This document shows, piece by piece, positions 1 to 9,117 of a DNA stretch of 49,291 bases; position 1 is the first letter of the stretch, and every line of letters begins with the position of its first letter. A program made the translations under genes and the position numbers. The notes under the pieces are model-generated. The model ran no database searches and was not told the DNA's origin. It saw only the letters and a program-made list of their open reading frames with translations. Source of the DNA: Methylobacter sp. (GTDB lineage: Bacteria > Pseudomonadota > Gammaproteobacteria > Methylococcales > Methylomonadaceae); the NCBI RefSeq assembly GCF_004322395.1, contig NZ_SCTW01000080.1, positions 1-49,291 on the forward strand. Direction: 5' to 3'.

Positions 1-36
1 GTTTTCTTTTTTTGCAAAACAAACCTAATTTTCATA

Positions 37-870
37 ATGATAAACTTGCCATTTTCATTGATTTTATGCTTGCTTTTTCTTATCCAGGGATGCGCCACGC
101 CCTCGGAAAAATTTATCGGCACAGCAACGAAACTAGGTTTAAGCAATCAATGGGTGGCTGGCTCCCCCTATCAACACCGGCTGTTTATCAACTCTCGGGC
201 AAGCCGTTCGGATGTTATCGATGAGTTGCACGTCTATCTGGACGGTGACGGTACACCATGGACAACGAGCAGGAAAATAGCAGACGACCCCACTCCTAGA
301 AATCCCTTGATCCTGGAAATGATGACGAAAGACCCGGCAGCCGCGGTGTTACTCGGCAGACCTTGTTATTATGGACTGAATATGTCGACCTTGTGTAATG
401 AATCCCTATGGACTTCGCATCGTTACGCCGCCGAAGTGGTCGTCAGCATGAATGCAGCGATTCAACAATGGATGTCGTCAAAAAAAGTTAAGAATTTGGT
501 TTTGATCGGCTACAGCGGTGGTGGAGCTTTGGCGACCTTGTTGGCTTCGGGCCTGAAAAAAACATCCGTTGTGATAACCATTGCCGCTAATCTGGATATT
601 GAAGCCTGGAGCCGTCACCATGGATATTCGGCGCCGGCCGCCTCTTTAAACCCAGCAAAAGATGCGCACATACCGGTAAGCGTCCGGCAAATTCACCTGA
701 CTGGTCTCAAAGATGACAATGTACCGGCCAAAATTATCGAATCGTTCAGTCGAATGCAGAAAAATGCGATATATTTACCGCTACCGGAATACGATCATGT
801 CTGCTGCTGGCTTGACATATGGCCGGATATTTTGAGAACCAAGCTAGGCAGTGAGAAAGTGTTTCAATGA
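37..870 (+). CDS. Lipoprotein with alpha/beta-hydrolase fold
   Basis: A 277-residue protein that starts with a lipoprotein signal peptide (hydrophobic run ending LIQGC, lipid-anchor Cys at residue 19), so it is probably tethered to the periplasmic face of a membrane. The nucleophile elbow GYSGGG (Ser160), an Asp in GLKDDNV (about 226) and a His in YDHVCCW (254) look like a serine-hydrolase catalytic triad; the substrate cannot be told from sequence. Its stop codon overlaps the ATG at 867, and the two following genes are tightly packed behind it, suggesting one transcript ending with the nucleotide cyclase. No strong ribosome binding site is visible before the start, but the signal peptide supports it. 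Fold confident, role unknown. Confidence 0.8.
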   Translation: MINLPFSLILCLLFLIQGCATPSEKFIGTATKLGLSNQWVAGSPYQHRLFINSRASRSDVIDELHVYLDGDGTPWTTSRKIADDPTPRNPLILEMMTKDPAAAVLLGRPCYYGLNMSTLCNESLWTSHRYAAEVVVSMNAAIQQWMSSKKVKNLVLIGYSGGGALATLLASGLKKTSVVITIAANLDIEAWSRHHGYSAPAASLNPAKDAHIPVSVRQIHLTGLKDDNVPAKIIESFSRMQKNAIYLPLPEYDHVCCWLDIWPDILRTKLGSEKVFQ

Positions 871-941
871 AGCATGACAGCGCTATCAAATGGGCTAAAA
901 TAAACTCTAAAACTTTAGTAAATAAAAAACCAGGTGTGCAT

Positions 942-1727
942 ATGCTATTAAAATTTAAAACAAATCCGCTTTTAATAAGCACTCTTTTTTTTCTGGGATA
1001 TACGAGTATTTTGCATGCCGATGAATGCGGTGTTTTACGTTATCTGGTGAACAAAAGTAATGGTATAACAATATCGGGCAACACCTGCAAAACTGCTGAC
1101 GATATTGCCTTGGGCAGCGAGTTTAACTTAATGCCCGGTGCGCGATTATGGTTCAAGTCACAGAGAAGTGCCGATACTCAGGGAATTTGTCAAAATCGTT
1201 CGCCAAACCCCATTCGGATTAGTGTTAACAGCGACCAGCCGCCCTGGATAAAACCCAGCGATTTGGCTAATTGCAGTCCATGGACGAATAACAAGATGAA
1301 TTGCGACGATGGTAAAGATGGCCTAAATGCGCTCAGTTGCGTCATTACGACTCTAAATTCCGATCCGCATCCCAAAGGACTCGAACAAAGAACCACTTCA
1401 GTCAGAATGCGTTCACTGCAGATACAAGGCGACCCTAATAAAGACGAGCCCTCGCAGAGCAATGCAGAAGCCGACAAGGAAAAAGTCATTTCAGCAATGC
1501 AACCGGACATTAGCTTATGCAGAGCCCTTAATGAGACCGATACGCATATTAAACTCACTTGGCTGGTAGATACGAATGGTCATGTGAATACGGTCATTCC
1601 TGCTGCCGATGAATACGATGAGCAAAACGATGCCGATAAACTGGTTATTGATTGCTTTACGGCTGTTATTAAGGATTTCTCCTATCCTCAATCATCCCAG
1701 GCTGTTTGGCTATCGAATCAATTCTAG
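942..1727 (+). CDS. Secreted protein of unknown function
   Basis: Not recognised. From the ATG at 942 the protein begins with a clear export signal (basic start, hydrophobic core, HA-DECG cleavage-like site). An in-frame ATG at 867, overlapping the previous stop as ATGA, would add 25 polar residues in front of that signal, so 942 is preferred. The mature part has several Cys residues (ECG, NTC, ANC, MNCDDG, LSC), a Lys/Glu/Ser-rich linker about two thirds along, and a C-terminal segment (KLTWLVDTNGHV ... CFTAVIKDFSYP) that loosely resembles the TonB/AgmX-type C-terminal fold. It lies between a lipoprotein hydrolase and a CHASE2 cyclase and may supply or relay an envelope signal; that role is inference. 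Confidence 0.65.
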   Translation: MLLKFKTNPLLISTLFFLGYTSILHADECGVLRYLVNKSNGITISGNTCKTADDIALGSEFNLMPGARLWFKSQRSADTQGICQNRSPNPIRISVNSDQPPWIKPSDLANCSPWTNNKMNCDDGKDGLNALSCVITTLNSDPHPKGLEQRTTSVRMRSLQIQGDPNKDEPSQSNAEADKEKVISAMQPDISLCRALNETDTHIKLTWLVDTNGHVNTVIPAADEYDEQNDADKLVIDCFTAVIKDFSYPQSSQAVWLSNQF

Positions 1728-1733
1728 AGAGTG

Positions 1734-3866
1734 ATGTTCAAATCGCCTCTCATTAATGTCAAGCTGCTACTGAATTTTATATGGGTAGCCGCTTTGATCG
1801 GCATAAGCCTGGATTTTACATTCGATAACAGTATTGATTATTGGATTCATGATTCGGCCGTTGTCAACAAAGCTCGCAGTCAATGGAAATACGTTGCGGT
1901 CGTTGTCTTGGATGAAAAAATACCGATGGATGTGTCGCGTATCCAGGCACTTCCTCTTTTTGCCTTGGCTACAGAGCGTCTGGTTGCTGCGGGCACCAAA
2001 GGCATTTTTCTGGATGCTCGTGTATCTAAACAATTGGAAGGACGTATGCCTTACGCGTCCTGTATAGAGAAGAATGGGGAAACCCGCTGGTCCATGCCTC
2101 AATGTACGGTAACGTCCGCCAATCAGTGTCAAGTATTGAGCAGTGAAGCGGGCAATGCACCATTAAGGATGACAGAGCGGGCGATATCGCAATTCAGCAT
2201 AGCTCCTTTTCCTACCGAACAAAGGGATTTACCTGATTTTTTGCTGTTTGATTTTGATGCTGCTGCGCTTATTTCCGGACAATCTGTTGAAGCATTGGAT
2301 CACTTGTTGACACGCAGCAGCTCCGTCGCACGCTGGATCGATTTAAGCGACAATCACGCCGTTTTGAGGCTTGCGGAATCAGTCGATCCTAATCTGTTGC
2401 GGTCGTCTCTGGATGATAAAAGCCAAAACGAAATTTGCGATAAAGGCTTACCCTGTAAACGCATTCGTTTGAGTAAACCGCTCTACGACGTGCAAAACAA
2501 CAATGAACGGCTGTTCCTTCCTTTAAGCGCATTGGCATCCTGCGATCAGGATACGGCAATCAAAACCGCAGCTCTTGTTAAAAATAAAGCCATCATATTT
2601 CAAGTGACAGCCCCCACAGAGACGACCGATACGATTATCACGCCGATGACTACGGCTCTTGTCGGCCCCAAGCTGTTAACGCCTGGAGCGCAGTATATTG
2701 CAGATGCCGTGGAAACTTTATTAAATCATGATTATCCGCGCAGACCCAACAAGGTTATCAACATAATCATGCTCATTGGCATAGCAATCATCAGTGTTCT
2801 GACTGGTGCCTATCTAAGTCAGTCGATGCTATGGGTTGTGGGTGGATTGATCCTTACCATTATGATTGGGTTATGTTTTATTAATCCGGTATTACAGCTC
2901 TGGCCGGTCACCGCAATCATGGCGACATATACAGCAGGAGCATTGCTGACGACAGGCGTGCACCTGTTAATAGGTCTTCGAGAAGGAAAACTGGCTAGTC
3001 AATATCTGCCCCGGCCAGTCCATAACATGCTGCTAAAATTGAAAACTAATGAAGGCTTTAAGAACACCAATTGCCAAACTGTGGTGCTAATGAGTGATCT
3101 CGAAGGCTACACCACTATAACCGGCATCTTGAAGGAACCTGAAAGTCTTCTCGATCTAATGAACGATTATCTTAATGAAACGTCATTAATGTTACAGGAC
3201 AAATATCACGGCTGGCTCGAAGCATACGTCGCCGATATGGTCTGCTATCACTGGCCTTTTCTCGAAAGCGAAAAGGAACAGGCTTATCGGAACGCCCTAC
3301 AGGCGGCATTAGAGCTGGCTATTTTACAGCAAAACTTTTTCGCCTCTGTACCTTTGCGGTATGCCGATAAATTTGATCCGAAAGTCCTTGAAGAAATAGG
3401 TAAAACCATTAATGCCGGCATCGCCCTGACACCCGGTCTTGTGGCAATGGGCGATTTGGGACCCAAGCGTGGAGTAAGAAAATTCGGAATACTCGGCGAT
3501 CCTTTGAACCTAGTTTCAAGAGTAGAAGGATTAACGCGAATGTTCAACACCCAGATTATCGTCACGGGGGAACTTGTGGAAACCGCAAAAAAAATGGATA
3601 TCCCAGTCAGGCGTTTAGGCTTTATCTGCGTTAAAGGCCGAAACATCCCGGCAATGCTATATGCTTTAGGCAATCGCGAGGATGAGCGTTTTACTGCCGA
3701 AAATATTAATGTTTGGGAAAATTGGCTTTCTGCGGTTGAGCAGAATCATCAGGAAACCACTTTGCCTTGCCCGGATATATATAATAAGGACATGATAACC
3801 CTAAAAAATTGGCTTAAACGAGGATTGCTGACCGAGCAAGGTATATGGCACTTACAGGAAAAGTAA
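1734..3866 (+). CDS. CHASE2-domain class III adenylate/guanylate cyclase
   Basis: A 710-residue membrane sensor. One N-terminal membrane segment is followed by a periplasmic CHASE2-type region (about residues 35-330), three closely spaced membrane helices (about 340-415) and a cytoplasmic class III nucleotide cyclase domain (about 440-660). Cyclase hallmarks are the first metal-site motif LMSDLEGYTT, a second Asp in YVADMVCYHW, and FGILGDPLNLVSRVEGL near the end of the domain. CHASE2 domains sense unknown extracytoplasmic signals; the output is presumably cAMP or cGMP. A GTG at 1731 is an alternative start just before the ATG. It begins 6 bases after the secreted-protein gene, consistent with an operon in which that protein or the lipoprotein hydrolase is part of the sensing arm. 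Confidence 0.88.
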   Translation: MFKSPLINVKLLLNFIWVAALIGISLDFTFDNSIDYWIHDSAVVNKARSQWKYVAVVVLDEKIPMDVSRIQALPLFALATERLVAAGTKGIFLDARVSKQLEGRMPYASCIEKNGETRWSMPQCTVTSANQCQVLSSEAGNAPLRMTERAISQFSIAPFPTEQRDLPDFLLFDFDAAALISGQSVEALDHLLTRSSSVARWIDLSDNHAVLRLAESVDPNLLRSSLDDKSQNEICDKGLPCKRIRLSKPLYDVQNNNERLFLPLSALASCDQDTAIKTAALVKNKAIIFQVTAPTETTDTIITPMTTALVGPKLLTPGAQYIADAVETLLNHDYPRRPNKVINIIMLIGIAIISVLTGAYLSQSMLWVVGGLILTIMIGLCFINPVLQLWPVTAIMATYTAGALLTTGVHLLIGLREGKLASQYLPRPVHNMLLKLKTNEGFKNTNCQTVVLMSDLEGYTTITGILKEPESLLDLMNDYLNETSLMLQDKYHGWLEAYVADMVCYHWPFLESEKEQAYRNALQAALELAILQQNFFASVPLRYADKFDPKVLEEIGKTINAGIALTPGLVAMGDLGPKRGVRKFGILGDPLNLVSRVEGLTRMFNTQIIVTGELVETAKKMDIPVRRLGFICVKGRNIPAMLYALGNREDERFTAENINVWENWLSAVEQNHQETTLPCPDIYNKDMITLKNWLKRGLLTEQGIWHLQEK

Positions 3867-3958
3867 GAGATTTTTGCTTTCGCTGATTTTACCCGCTTCC
3901 AATTTTTGCATGATAGTCAAGCGCTGGAAGCGGCTGGAATTAAAGGGCTGTTGAAGAC

Positions 3959-3996
3959 AAGAATGACACCGATTTATAGTAATCGGTGTCATTCTT
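3959..3996. terminator. Strong stem-loop between convergent genes
   Basis: A perfect 16-bp stem (AAGAATGACACCGATT paired with its complement) around a six-base loop, TATAGT. It lies between the end of the cyclase gene (+) and the end of grxD (-), so it probably works as a bidirectional transcription terminator. The stem ends are T-rich on both strands, although no long T-run follows. Confidence 0.75.
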
Positions 3997-4007
3997 ATCG
4001 CTATTAT

Positions 4008-4331
4008 TTAGTCCTCTACACCGCCAACCATAGCCAGCATCTTTGCCAGCTCGCCTTTCTCATACAGATCAATAACGATATCGCAACCGCCAACTAACTC
4101 ACCGCCGATATAAAGCTGGGGATAAGTCGGCCAGTTCGAGTATTCTTTAAGTGCTTCACGAAGTTCAGGATCCTCAAGAATATTAACGTGCGCATATTCG
4201 GCATGACAGGCATCCAATATCTGTACCGTTTTTCCGGAAAAGCCACATTGAGGAAAATCCGGCGATCCTTTCATATACAAAACAACCTGATTATTTTCAA
4301 TCTGGTCTTTAATTCTTTCGATAACGCTCAT
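4008..4331 (-). CDS. grxD: Monothiol glutaredoxin (Grx4 family)
   Basis: A 107-residue cytoplasmic monothiol glutaredoxin with the family active site CGFS (in QCGFSGK), the preceding Lys (YMKGSPDFPQ), the TYPQLY cis-Pro segment and the GGCDI glutathione-binding turn. Grx4 proteins bind a [2Fe-2S] cluster with glutathione and deliver or sense Fe-S clusters. Length and all core motifs are typical. The gene stands alone and converges on the cyclase gene. Confidence 0.97.
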   Translation of the reverse strand: MSVIERIKDQIENNQVVLYMKGSPDFPQCGFSGKTVQILDACHAEYAHVNILEDPELREALKEYSNWPTYPQLYIGGELVGGCDIVIDLYEKGELAKMLAMVGGVED

Positions 4332-4625
4332 GACGGTTCACCCAATAATAAAAAACCAAGTAATTTTATCAACTTTATATTTATTAAAAAAGAAAATCTT
4401 GCAATCTAAGGTCGAGAATGTAAGTTGCTGCCCTACATGCATCATTTAAATACATCCGGTTAGATCAATAACATTATTTTTATCTCCTTCTAATCCCCCC
4501 AAAATAACAAACCATTAGCTATAAAAAACATTTATACTTTTTCCTATATCGGTTGCTTGGTTACGGATGATGCCTAAGCCGCCGGATATAACTAAATAAT
4601 AAAAATAATAAAACAAGGAATTATC

Positions 4626-6134
4626 ATGTCCCTATTTATCCGTCCCAGCAGCCTTGCACTGCCTTTTGTATTAACCATAACCCTGTCCGGCTGCTCCGTA
4701 ATGCGCAGCTACGATGATGAACTCAAACAAACCATCGATCTGGCCGGGCAAGGCCAGCTGGACCAAGCTATAACTCAACACGAATCCAACAATACCGGCG
4801 GCGATTATGATTTGCTTTACTACCTGGAAAAAGGCGAATTATTACGTTTGAAAAGCCAATACAAAGACAGCGCAGGCGCATGGCTTTTGGCTGATCAAAA
4901 GGTCAATGAATGGGAAAATGAAGCTAAAATCAGAGCCGGCGCCATTTTGGAAAACGCAGGCGCGGTGGTTTTAAATGATAAAACCCGCCGCTACGATGGT
5001 CATGATTATGAAAAAGTCATGCTGTCTACCCGACTGGCACTTGATCACTTATTGTCCGGAGACTGGAACGCCGCCAGAACCGAGATTAAGAAAACTCACG
5101 AGCGGGAAGCCATTATCGCGGAGATTAATGCGAAAGATACCGAGGCGCTGGAACAGGAGAGTAAAGAAAAAGGCATCACCACGACCTTTAAAGACCTGAA
5201 CGGTTATCCGGTCGAAACGCTAAACTCGGCCGAAGTCACTACGCTAAAAAATGGTTACCAAAGCGCTTTCAGTCATTATTTGGCCGGTTTTGTATACGAA
5301 GCCCTAAATGAACAGGGGCTTGCCTCTCCAGGTTATCGGCAAGCGATTGAACTACAGCCGAATATAAAAATCCTGGAAGACGGCTTAGCTGCATTAGAAG
5401 CGCGTCCCAACCTTCGTAAACCATCGGAAACCGATGTGTTATTTGTAGTCGAATCCGGCGTTGCGCCTGCACTAAGCTCTGTCACCATTCCAGTTCCGGT
5501 TATCGTCAGCAATTTAGGGGTTATCCCTATTTCGTTTCCGGTGCTGCATTCAGACCCAAGCCGCACTCTGCAGCCCAGCACCATCAGCATTGACGGTAAG
5601 GACACGCTGCCGTTAGCCGGAATCACCAGTCTTGATACGATGTCCAAGCGTGCATTAAAGGATGATATGCCGGGGATTATTGTTCGGGGTATTCTTCGCG
5701 CCGCTGCAAAAACCATGTCTCAAAAAGCCCTGATGGATCAAGGCGGCGGTGCGGCGATTGCAGGCATTGCATTAAATGTCGCCAATGTCGTTACTGAATC
5801 TGCGGATGAGCGCACTTGGCGCACCTTGCCTGCTACCATCAGCATTGCCCGTATGACATTGCCTTCCGGCAAACATGACATCGCTATTGGCGGCAGCAAG
5901 CAACCCATCGATATTCAAGGATCTCACGCTATAGTGCTTACCCGGCTGCTGGGTAACCAGGTTTATTGGTCGCAACCTGCTTATGGGCCGCAAATGCCGG
6001 TTTATGCCGCCCCCGCTGTGATTGAACCCTCTCACAATACTGAAAACACGGCAATAACCGAACCTGAGAAGAAAGCCTCGGCAAAATCGAAAAAGAAAAA
6101 AGCCAAAAAACCTATTCAACAAGCAAAAGGATAA
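4626..6134 (+). CDS. COG3014-type outer-membrane lipoprotein
   Basis: A 502-residue lipoprotein (signal ending LSGC, anchor Cys23) with an N-terminal half rich in TPR-like helices (for example AITQHESN and YLAGFVYEALNEQG), a central beta-rich region and a Lys-rich tail (KKASAKSKKKKAKK). The arrangement matches the COG3014 family that sits next to YcfL and LpoB in several gammaproteobacteria. It starts four cistrons: the YcfL-like gene follows after 3 bases, then lpoB and an LpoB-like gene. The site AAGGA lies just before the ATG. Probably an envelope assembly or peptidoglycan-related accessory factor; the precise role of the family is not established. Confidence 0.82.
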   Translation: MSLFIRPSSLALPFVLTITLSGCSVMRSYDDELKQTIDLAGQGQLDQAITQHESNNTGGDYDLLYYLEKGELLRLKSQYKDSAGAWLLADQKVNEWENEAKIRAGAILENAGAVVLNDKTRRYDGHDYEKVMLSTRLALDHLLSGDWNAARTEIKKTHEREAIIAEINAKDTEALEQESKEKGITTTFKDLNGYPVETLNSAEVTTLKNGYQSAFSHYLAGFVYEALNEQGLASPGYRQAIELQPNIKILEDGLAALEARPNLRKPSETDVLFVVESGVAPALSSVTIPVPVIVSNLGVIPISFPVLHSDPSRTLQPSTISIDGKDTLPLAGITSLDTMSKRALKDDMPGIIVRGILRAAAKTMSQKALMDQGGGAAIAGIALNVANVVTESADERTWRTLPATISIARMTLPSGKHDIAIGGSKQPIDIQGSHAIVLTRLLGNQVYWSQPAYGPQMPVYAAPAVIEPSHNTENTAITEPEKKASAKSKKKKAKKPIQQAKG

Positions 6135-6137
6135 ACC

Positions 6138-6539
6138 ATGCCTTCCTTTAAAAGTATACCGTTAGCTATCGCTTTATTGCTGCTCAGCGCCTGCGCCAGC
6201 CACAAGCCGCCACCGCGACCCGGCAGCATCAATGCCAAGGTAGAGCAACTGAGTGAAATGTCGTATCTACAGGTGACTGACCTGCGTGCCTTAAAACGCA
6301 ATCATCTTTTGACTGTACAGGCTGAGATCAATAATCCCGACTCGGATAACCGACAACTTTACTATCGTTTTAAGTGGATGGATACCAATGGTTTTGTGGT
6401 CGGAAACGAAGAGGCCTGGAAGCCGGTACTTGTTTATGCTTACCAGAAACAAACGATAACAGCTGTTGCGCCGTCGCCTCAAGTTACGGATTTCAGGCTT
6501 GTTGTGCAAAGCCCGGATAACACGGGTCAACTACCTTAA
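6138..6539 (+). CDS. YcfL-like lipoprotein (DUF1425)
   Basis: A 133-residue lipoprotein (signal ending LSAC, anchor Cys19). The mature part, with NPDSDNRQLYYRFKWMD, NGFVVGNEEAWKPV and a segment near TAVAPSPQVTDFRL, matches the YcfL/DUF1425 beta-sandwich that in E. coli lies directly before lpoB. It starts 3 bases after the COG3014 gene and is presumably co-translated with it. Function of the family is unknown; the conserved link with LpoB suggests a part in peptidoglycan synthesis control. Confidence 0.85.
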   Translation: MPSFKSIPLAIALLLLSACASHKPPPRPGSINAKVEQLSEMSYLQVTDLRALKRNHLLTVQAEINNPDSDNRQLYYRFKWMDTNGFVVGNEEAWKPVLVYAYQKQTITAVAPSPQVTDFRLVVQSPDNTGQLP

Positions 6540-6571
6540 GATGATTTCCCCAAAAGGCTATTTTACTAACA

Positions 6572-6615
6572 GGAGTGCAAGCTTTGCTTGCGCTTGCAGA
6601 CGAAGCCCGCACTCC
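6572..6615. repeat. Palindromic repeat in the ycfL-lpoB gap
   Basis: GGAGTGC at 6572 is matched by GCACTCC ending at 6615, with further GC-rich internal pairing (AAGC, GCTTGC). It looks like a REP-type extragenic palindrome. Sitting inside an otherwise tight gene cluster, it may attenuate transcription or protect the upstream mRNA. No second copy was seen in this window. Confidence 0.5.
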
Positions 6616-6692
6616 GAGATAGCTAAAAACAATAATTTTCTGTAGAGACGGCTTGAAGTCGTCCATTAATTTACTTAAAGAGAGATAAACCC

Positions 6693-7301
6693 ATGTATAA
6701 ATCAAATAATGCCCTCAAAGCTGCGACGGTAGCGCTACTTTTAAGCGGCTGCGCAACGCAATCGCCAACGCTCAGTTCGGGCAATGTTGAGTACGGCGAC
6801 AGTAAAGCCGTTGAAACGTTAACTAACGAGTTTGGTTCTACCGACCTGCAAACCATAGCGGAATCGATGGCCAACTCGCTGTTGCAATCCCCTGCCCTGT
6901 TTGCAAAATCGCGTCCTTTAGTGACCGTTGCGGAAGTAAAAAACAGAACCAGCGAATATATAGACACCAAATCAATCACCGATTCAATACGCTCTAAAAT
7001 TGTAAAAAGCGGCATGGTTCGCTTTGCGGTAGACACCAGCGCGATGCAAACCCAAGTCGATGAATTGACCCGGCAAAACCAAACCGGCCTGTACAAGAAA
7101 AGCAAATCTAAAAAAATGGGCAACATGGAGGGAGCGGATTTCCGCATCGAAGGCACTATCACTTCCATCGTAAAACGAGCGGACGATGTTAAAGACGTGT
7201 ATTACAAATTCAGCTTACAACTGGTGGATATTGAATCCGGCACTATGGAATGGGCGGATGAAAAAGAAATCCGCAAAACATCTAATAGATCTATGTTCTA
7301 G
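6693..7301 (+). CDS. lpoB: Penicillin-binding protein activator LpoB
   Basis: A 202-residue outer-membrane lipoprotein (LLLSGC, anchor Cys20). The core, with TLTNEFGSTDLQTIAESM, VAEVKNRTSEYIDT, GADFRIEGTITSI and FSLQLVDIESGTMEWADE, is the LpoB fold, which reaches through the periplasm to stimulate a class A PBP (PBP1B in E. coli). The proline-rich flexible linker of enterobacterial LpoB is much reduced. An AGAGAGA ribosome binding site precedes the ATG. The following LpoB-like gene begins 11 bases after its stop. Confidence 0.87.
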   Translation: MYKSNNALKAATVALLLSGCATQSPTLSSGNVEYGDSKAVETLTNEFGSTDLQTIAESMANSLLQSPALFAKSRPLVTVAEVKNRTSEYIDTKSITDSIRSKIVKSGMVRFAVDTSAMQTQVDELTRQNQTGLYKKSKSKKMGNMEGADFRIEGTITSIVKRADDVKDVYYKFSLQLVDIESGTMEWADEKEIRKTSNRSMF

Positions 7302-7312
7302 CAGGAAATAAA

Positions 7313-8116
7313 ATGAAACTATTACGTTTGTTATTTCTTGTGTCGTTGTTGCTTGGGGCATTCGCTGCCCAAGCAGCCAAAATTGCGGTAACCGACCTGG
7401 CTTATGCCGAGCGGGTCAGCGGTTATTTTCATCTGGTTGATTATCACAATAAGTCATCGGCGCGCGGCAGCCAGAGCGACCGTGAACGTGATAGTTTTGA
7501 AAGCTCTTCGGCATCGAGCCGTTCATCGTATAGCGAAAACTCAAAGACTGATTACACCGAAGTCGAAAGCAGTTACAGCTATATCGAATATGGAGAGTTG
7601 CGTAAATTTGTCGGCGATATTAAGGGGGAAATCCTTAGATCCGGTGACTTTCAGGTAACGCAGGCCAAACCTTATACCGCCAAAGGCAGCGAAAAAGTCT
7701 ACGACATAATCAGCCGCATCAAAAAAGGCGCTTATCCAGGGGCAGATTATGTGCTGTTCGGCACGGTCAGCGAGCTTGATTTTCGCGATGAGGTTAATCC
7801 CATTATCGGCACCGACACGCTGTCCAACACCTTCAGTCTGATGTTGGTGGCCGAATTCAGCCTGATCAACACACGCACTTACGAAGTAAAAGCCGCATTT
7901 AGTGCAACCGGTGAAGGGCAAGATGTGCGCGTTGTTACCGGCGGAAGCCGTGTCGTGCCGAGCCGCGGCAAAGTTGTTTCGGAAGTGTCTAAAAGCTTGG
8001 GAATAGATGTAGCAAGGCAAATTAGTGAACAACTGGGCGGCGGCAGTTATCGAAATGCCGACCCCTCAACCGGCAGTAGCATGCAGGAAGGAGAAGTCAT
8101 ACATTTTAGCCAGTAA
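7313..8116 (+). CDS. LpoB/CsgG-like periplasmic protein with Ser-rich insert
   Basis: A 267-residue exported protein with a cleavable signal peptide ending AQAA and no lipobox, so soluble in the periplasm rather than lipid-anchored. After one beta strand (KIAVTDLAYAERV) comes a low-complexity Ser/Arg/Asp stretch (about residues 45-85), then a core with LRKFVGDIKGEILRSGDF, GADYVLFGTVSELDF and AEFSLINTRTYEVKAAFSA that resembles LpoB and the CsgG-related fold. It is the last gene of the cluster. Gene duplication of lpoB followed by loss of the anchor is a plausible origin. A partner PBP is not known. Confidence 0.7.
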   Translation: MKLLRLLFLVSLLLGAFAAQAAKIAVTDLAYAERVSGYFHLVDYHNKSSARGSQSDRERDSFESSSASSRSSYSENSKTDYTEVESSYSYIEYGELRKFVGDIKGEILRSGDFQVTQAKPYTAKGSEKVYDIISRIKKGAYPGADYVLFGTVSELDFRDEVNPIIGTDTLSNTFSLMLVAEFSLINTRTYEVKAAFSATGEGQDVRVVTGGSRVVPSRGKVVSEVSKSLGIDVARQISEQLGGGSYRNADPSTGSSMQEGEVIHFSQ

Positions 8117-8186
8117 GAAACCGGTTTGCGCCTATTGTGCAGGTTCTGAATTCCAGAGACGGCGAAAGCATTAAGCCTGTTAATCC

Positions 8187-8370
8187 TAAAAAACGCAGTT
8201 CGTCCACGAAAAGCACGAAAGCCAAAAGTAGGCGCCTCTAGGCGACACGAAAGAAATCAATATGTTCCATTGATTTAGTTATTCACTCTTTAGGTGACTA
8301 CCTTCAATTGGGTATCTATTTGAATTTTTTCGTGCTTTTTGTGCTTTTCGTGGACTAACTGCGTTTTTTA
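8187..8370. mobile_element. MITE-like element with long terminal inverted repeats
   Basis: The ends 8187-8220 and 8337-8370 are inverted copies of each other: TAAAAAACGCAGTT, one mismatch, GTCCACGAAAAGCAC, one mismatch, AAA. The roughly 115-base interior has no open reading frame. The size, the terminal inverted repeats and a related left end at about 25376 point to a non-autonomous mobile element or an old repeat family. It lies between convergent genes and may also act as a terminator. Confidence 0.6.
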
Positions 8371-8384
8371 AAATTAAGTGATTG

Positions 8385-9104
8385 TTAACCGAATATTTCC
8401 GTCAAAAAATTTTGCATCGCTATCCATGATCGCCGATCTGCATCGGGCTGATAGACGGTGCCGAATGTCGGATCATTGGCGACTGGATTGGTGAACGCAT
8501 GCATGGTATTGCCGTAAGTGTGCAACTGCCAATCGGCGCCCGCTTCGGTCATTTCCTGCTCAAAAGCCAGCATTTGCTCAACCGGAACCATCGGATCATC
8601 CCGTCCATGCAAAGCCAGGATTTTTGCTTTGATGGTGTTACCCTGCGTATTATCAGGCGCAGCCAACAAGCCATGAAAGCTGACCACGCCTTTAATGTCG
8701 ACGCCGGTTCTGGCCAAGTCAAGCGAACACAAGCCGCCAAAACAAAAACCAATCGCGGCGATTTTACCGTCGTCAACCCAAGGCATCAATTTCACTGCCG
8801 CCAAAGCCGCTTTCATGCGTTTTTGCAGCATGGCCCGATCAGCCATAAAAGGCTGCATGAGCTTCATGTTTTCTTCAGGATTTGAGCCTAAAATACCTTT
8901 GCCATACATATCAACTGCAAAACCGACATAACCTAAGGCAGCAAGTTTTTTGGCTTTTTCGGCAACAAAGTCATCCCGGCCAACCCAGGTATGGTTGATT
9001 AAAACCGCAGGCCTGCGACCTGAAAACTCGTCATCGAAAGCAAAAAAAGCTTCCAGTAATACATCGCCATCCAGATAAGTTACGGTATTAGATACAATCG
9101 CCAT
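8385..9104 (-). CDS. Dienelactone hydrolase family protein
   Basis: A 239-residue cytoplasmic alpha/beta hydrolase. The Cys nucleophile sits in GFCFGG (about residue 120), the Asp in LHGRDDP and the His in TMHAFTNP, which together form the dienelactone-hydrolase triad. Length is typical. It starts 13 bases after the stop of the phosphatase gene, so the two are likely co-transcribed, with a clear GGAG site before the ATG. The true substrate is unknown, since many members of this family do not act on dienelactone. Confidence 0.9.
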   Translation of the reverse strand: MAIVSNTVTYLDGDVLLEAFFAFDDEFSGRRPAVLINHTWVGRDDFVAEKAKKLAALGYVGFAVDMYGKGILGSNPEENMKLMQPFMADRAMLQKRMKAALAAVKLMPWVDDGKIAAIGFCFGGLCSLDLARTGVDIKGVVSFHGLLAAPDNTQGNTIKAKILALHGRDDPMVPVEQMLAFEQEMTEAGADWQLHTYGNTMHAFTNPVANDPTFGTVYQPDADRRSWIAMQNFLTEIFG

Positions 9105-9117
9105 AATATTCTCCTTA

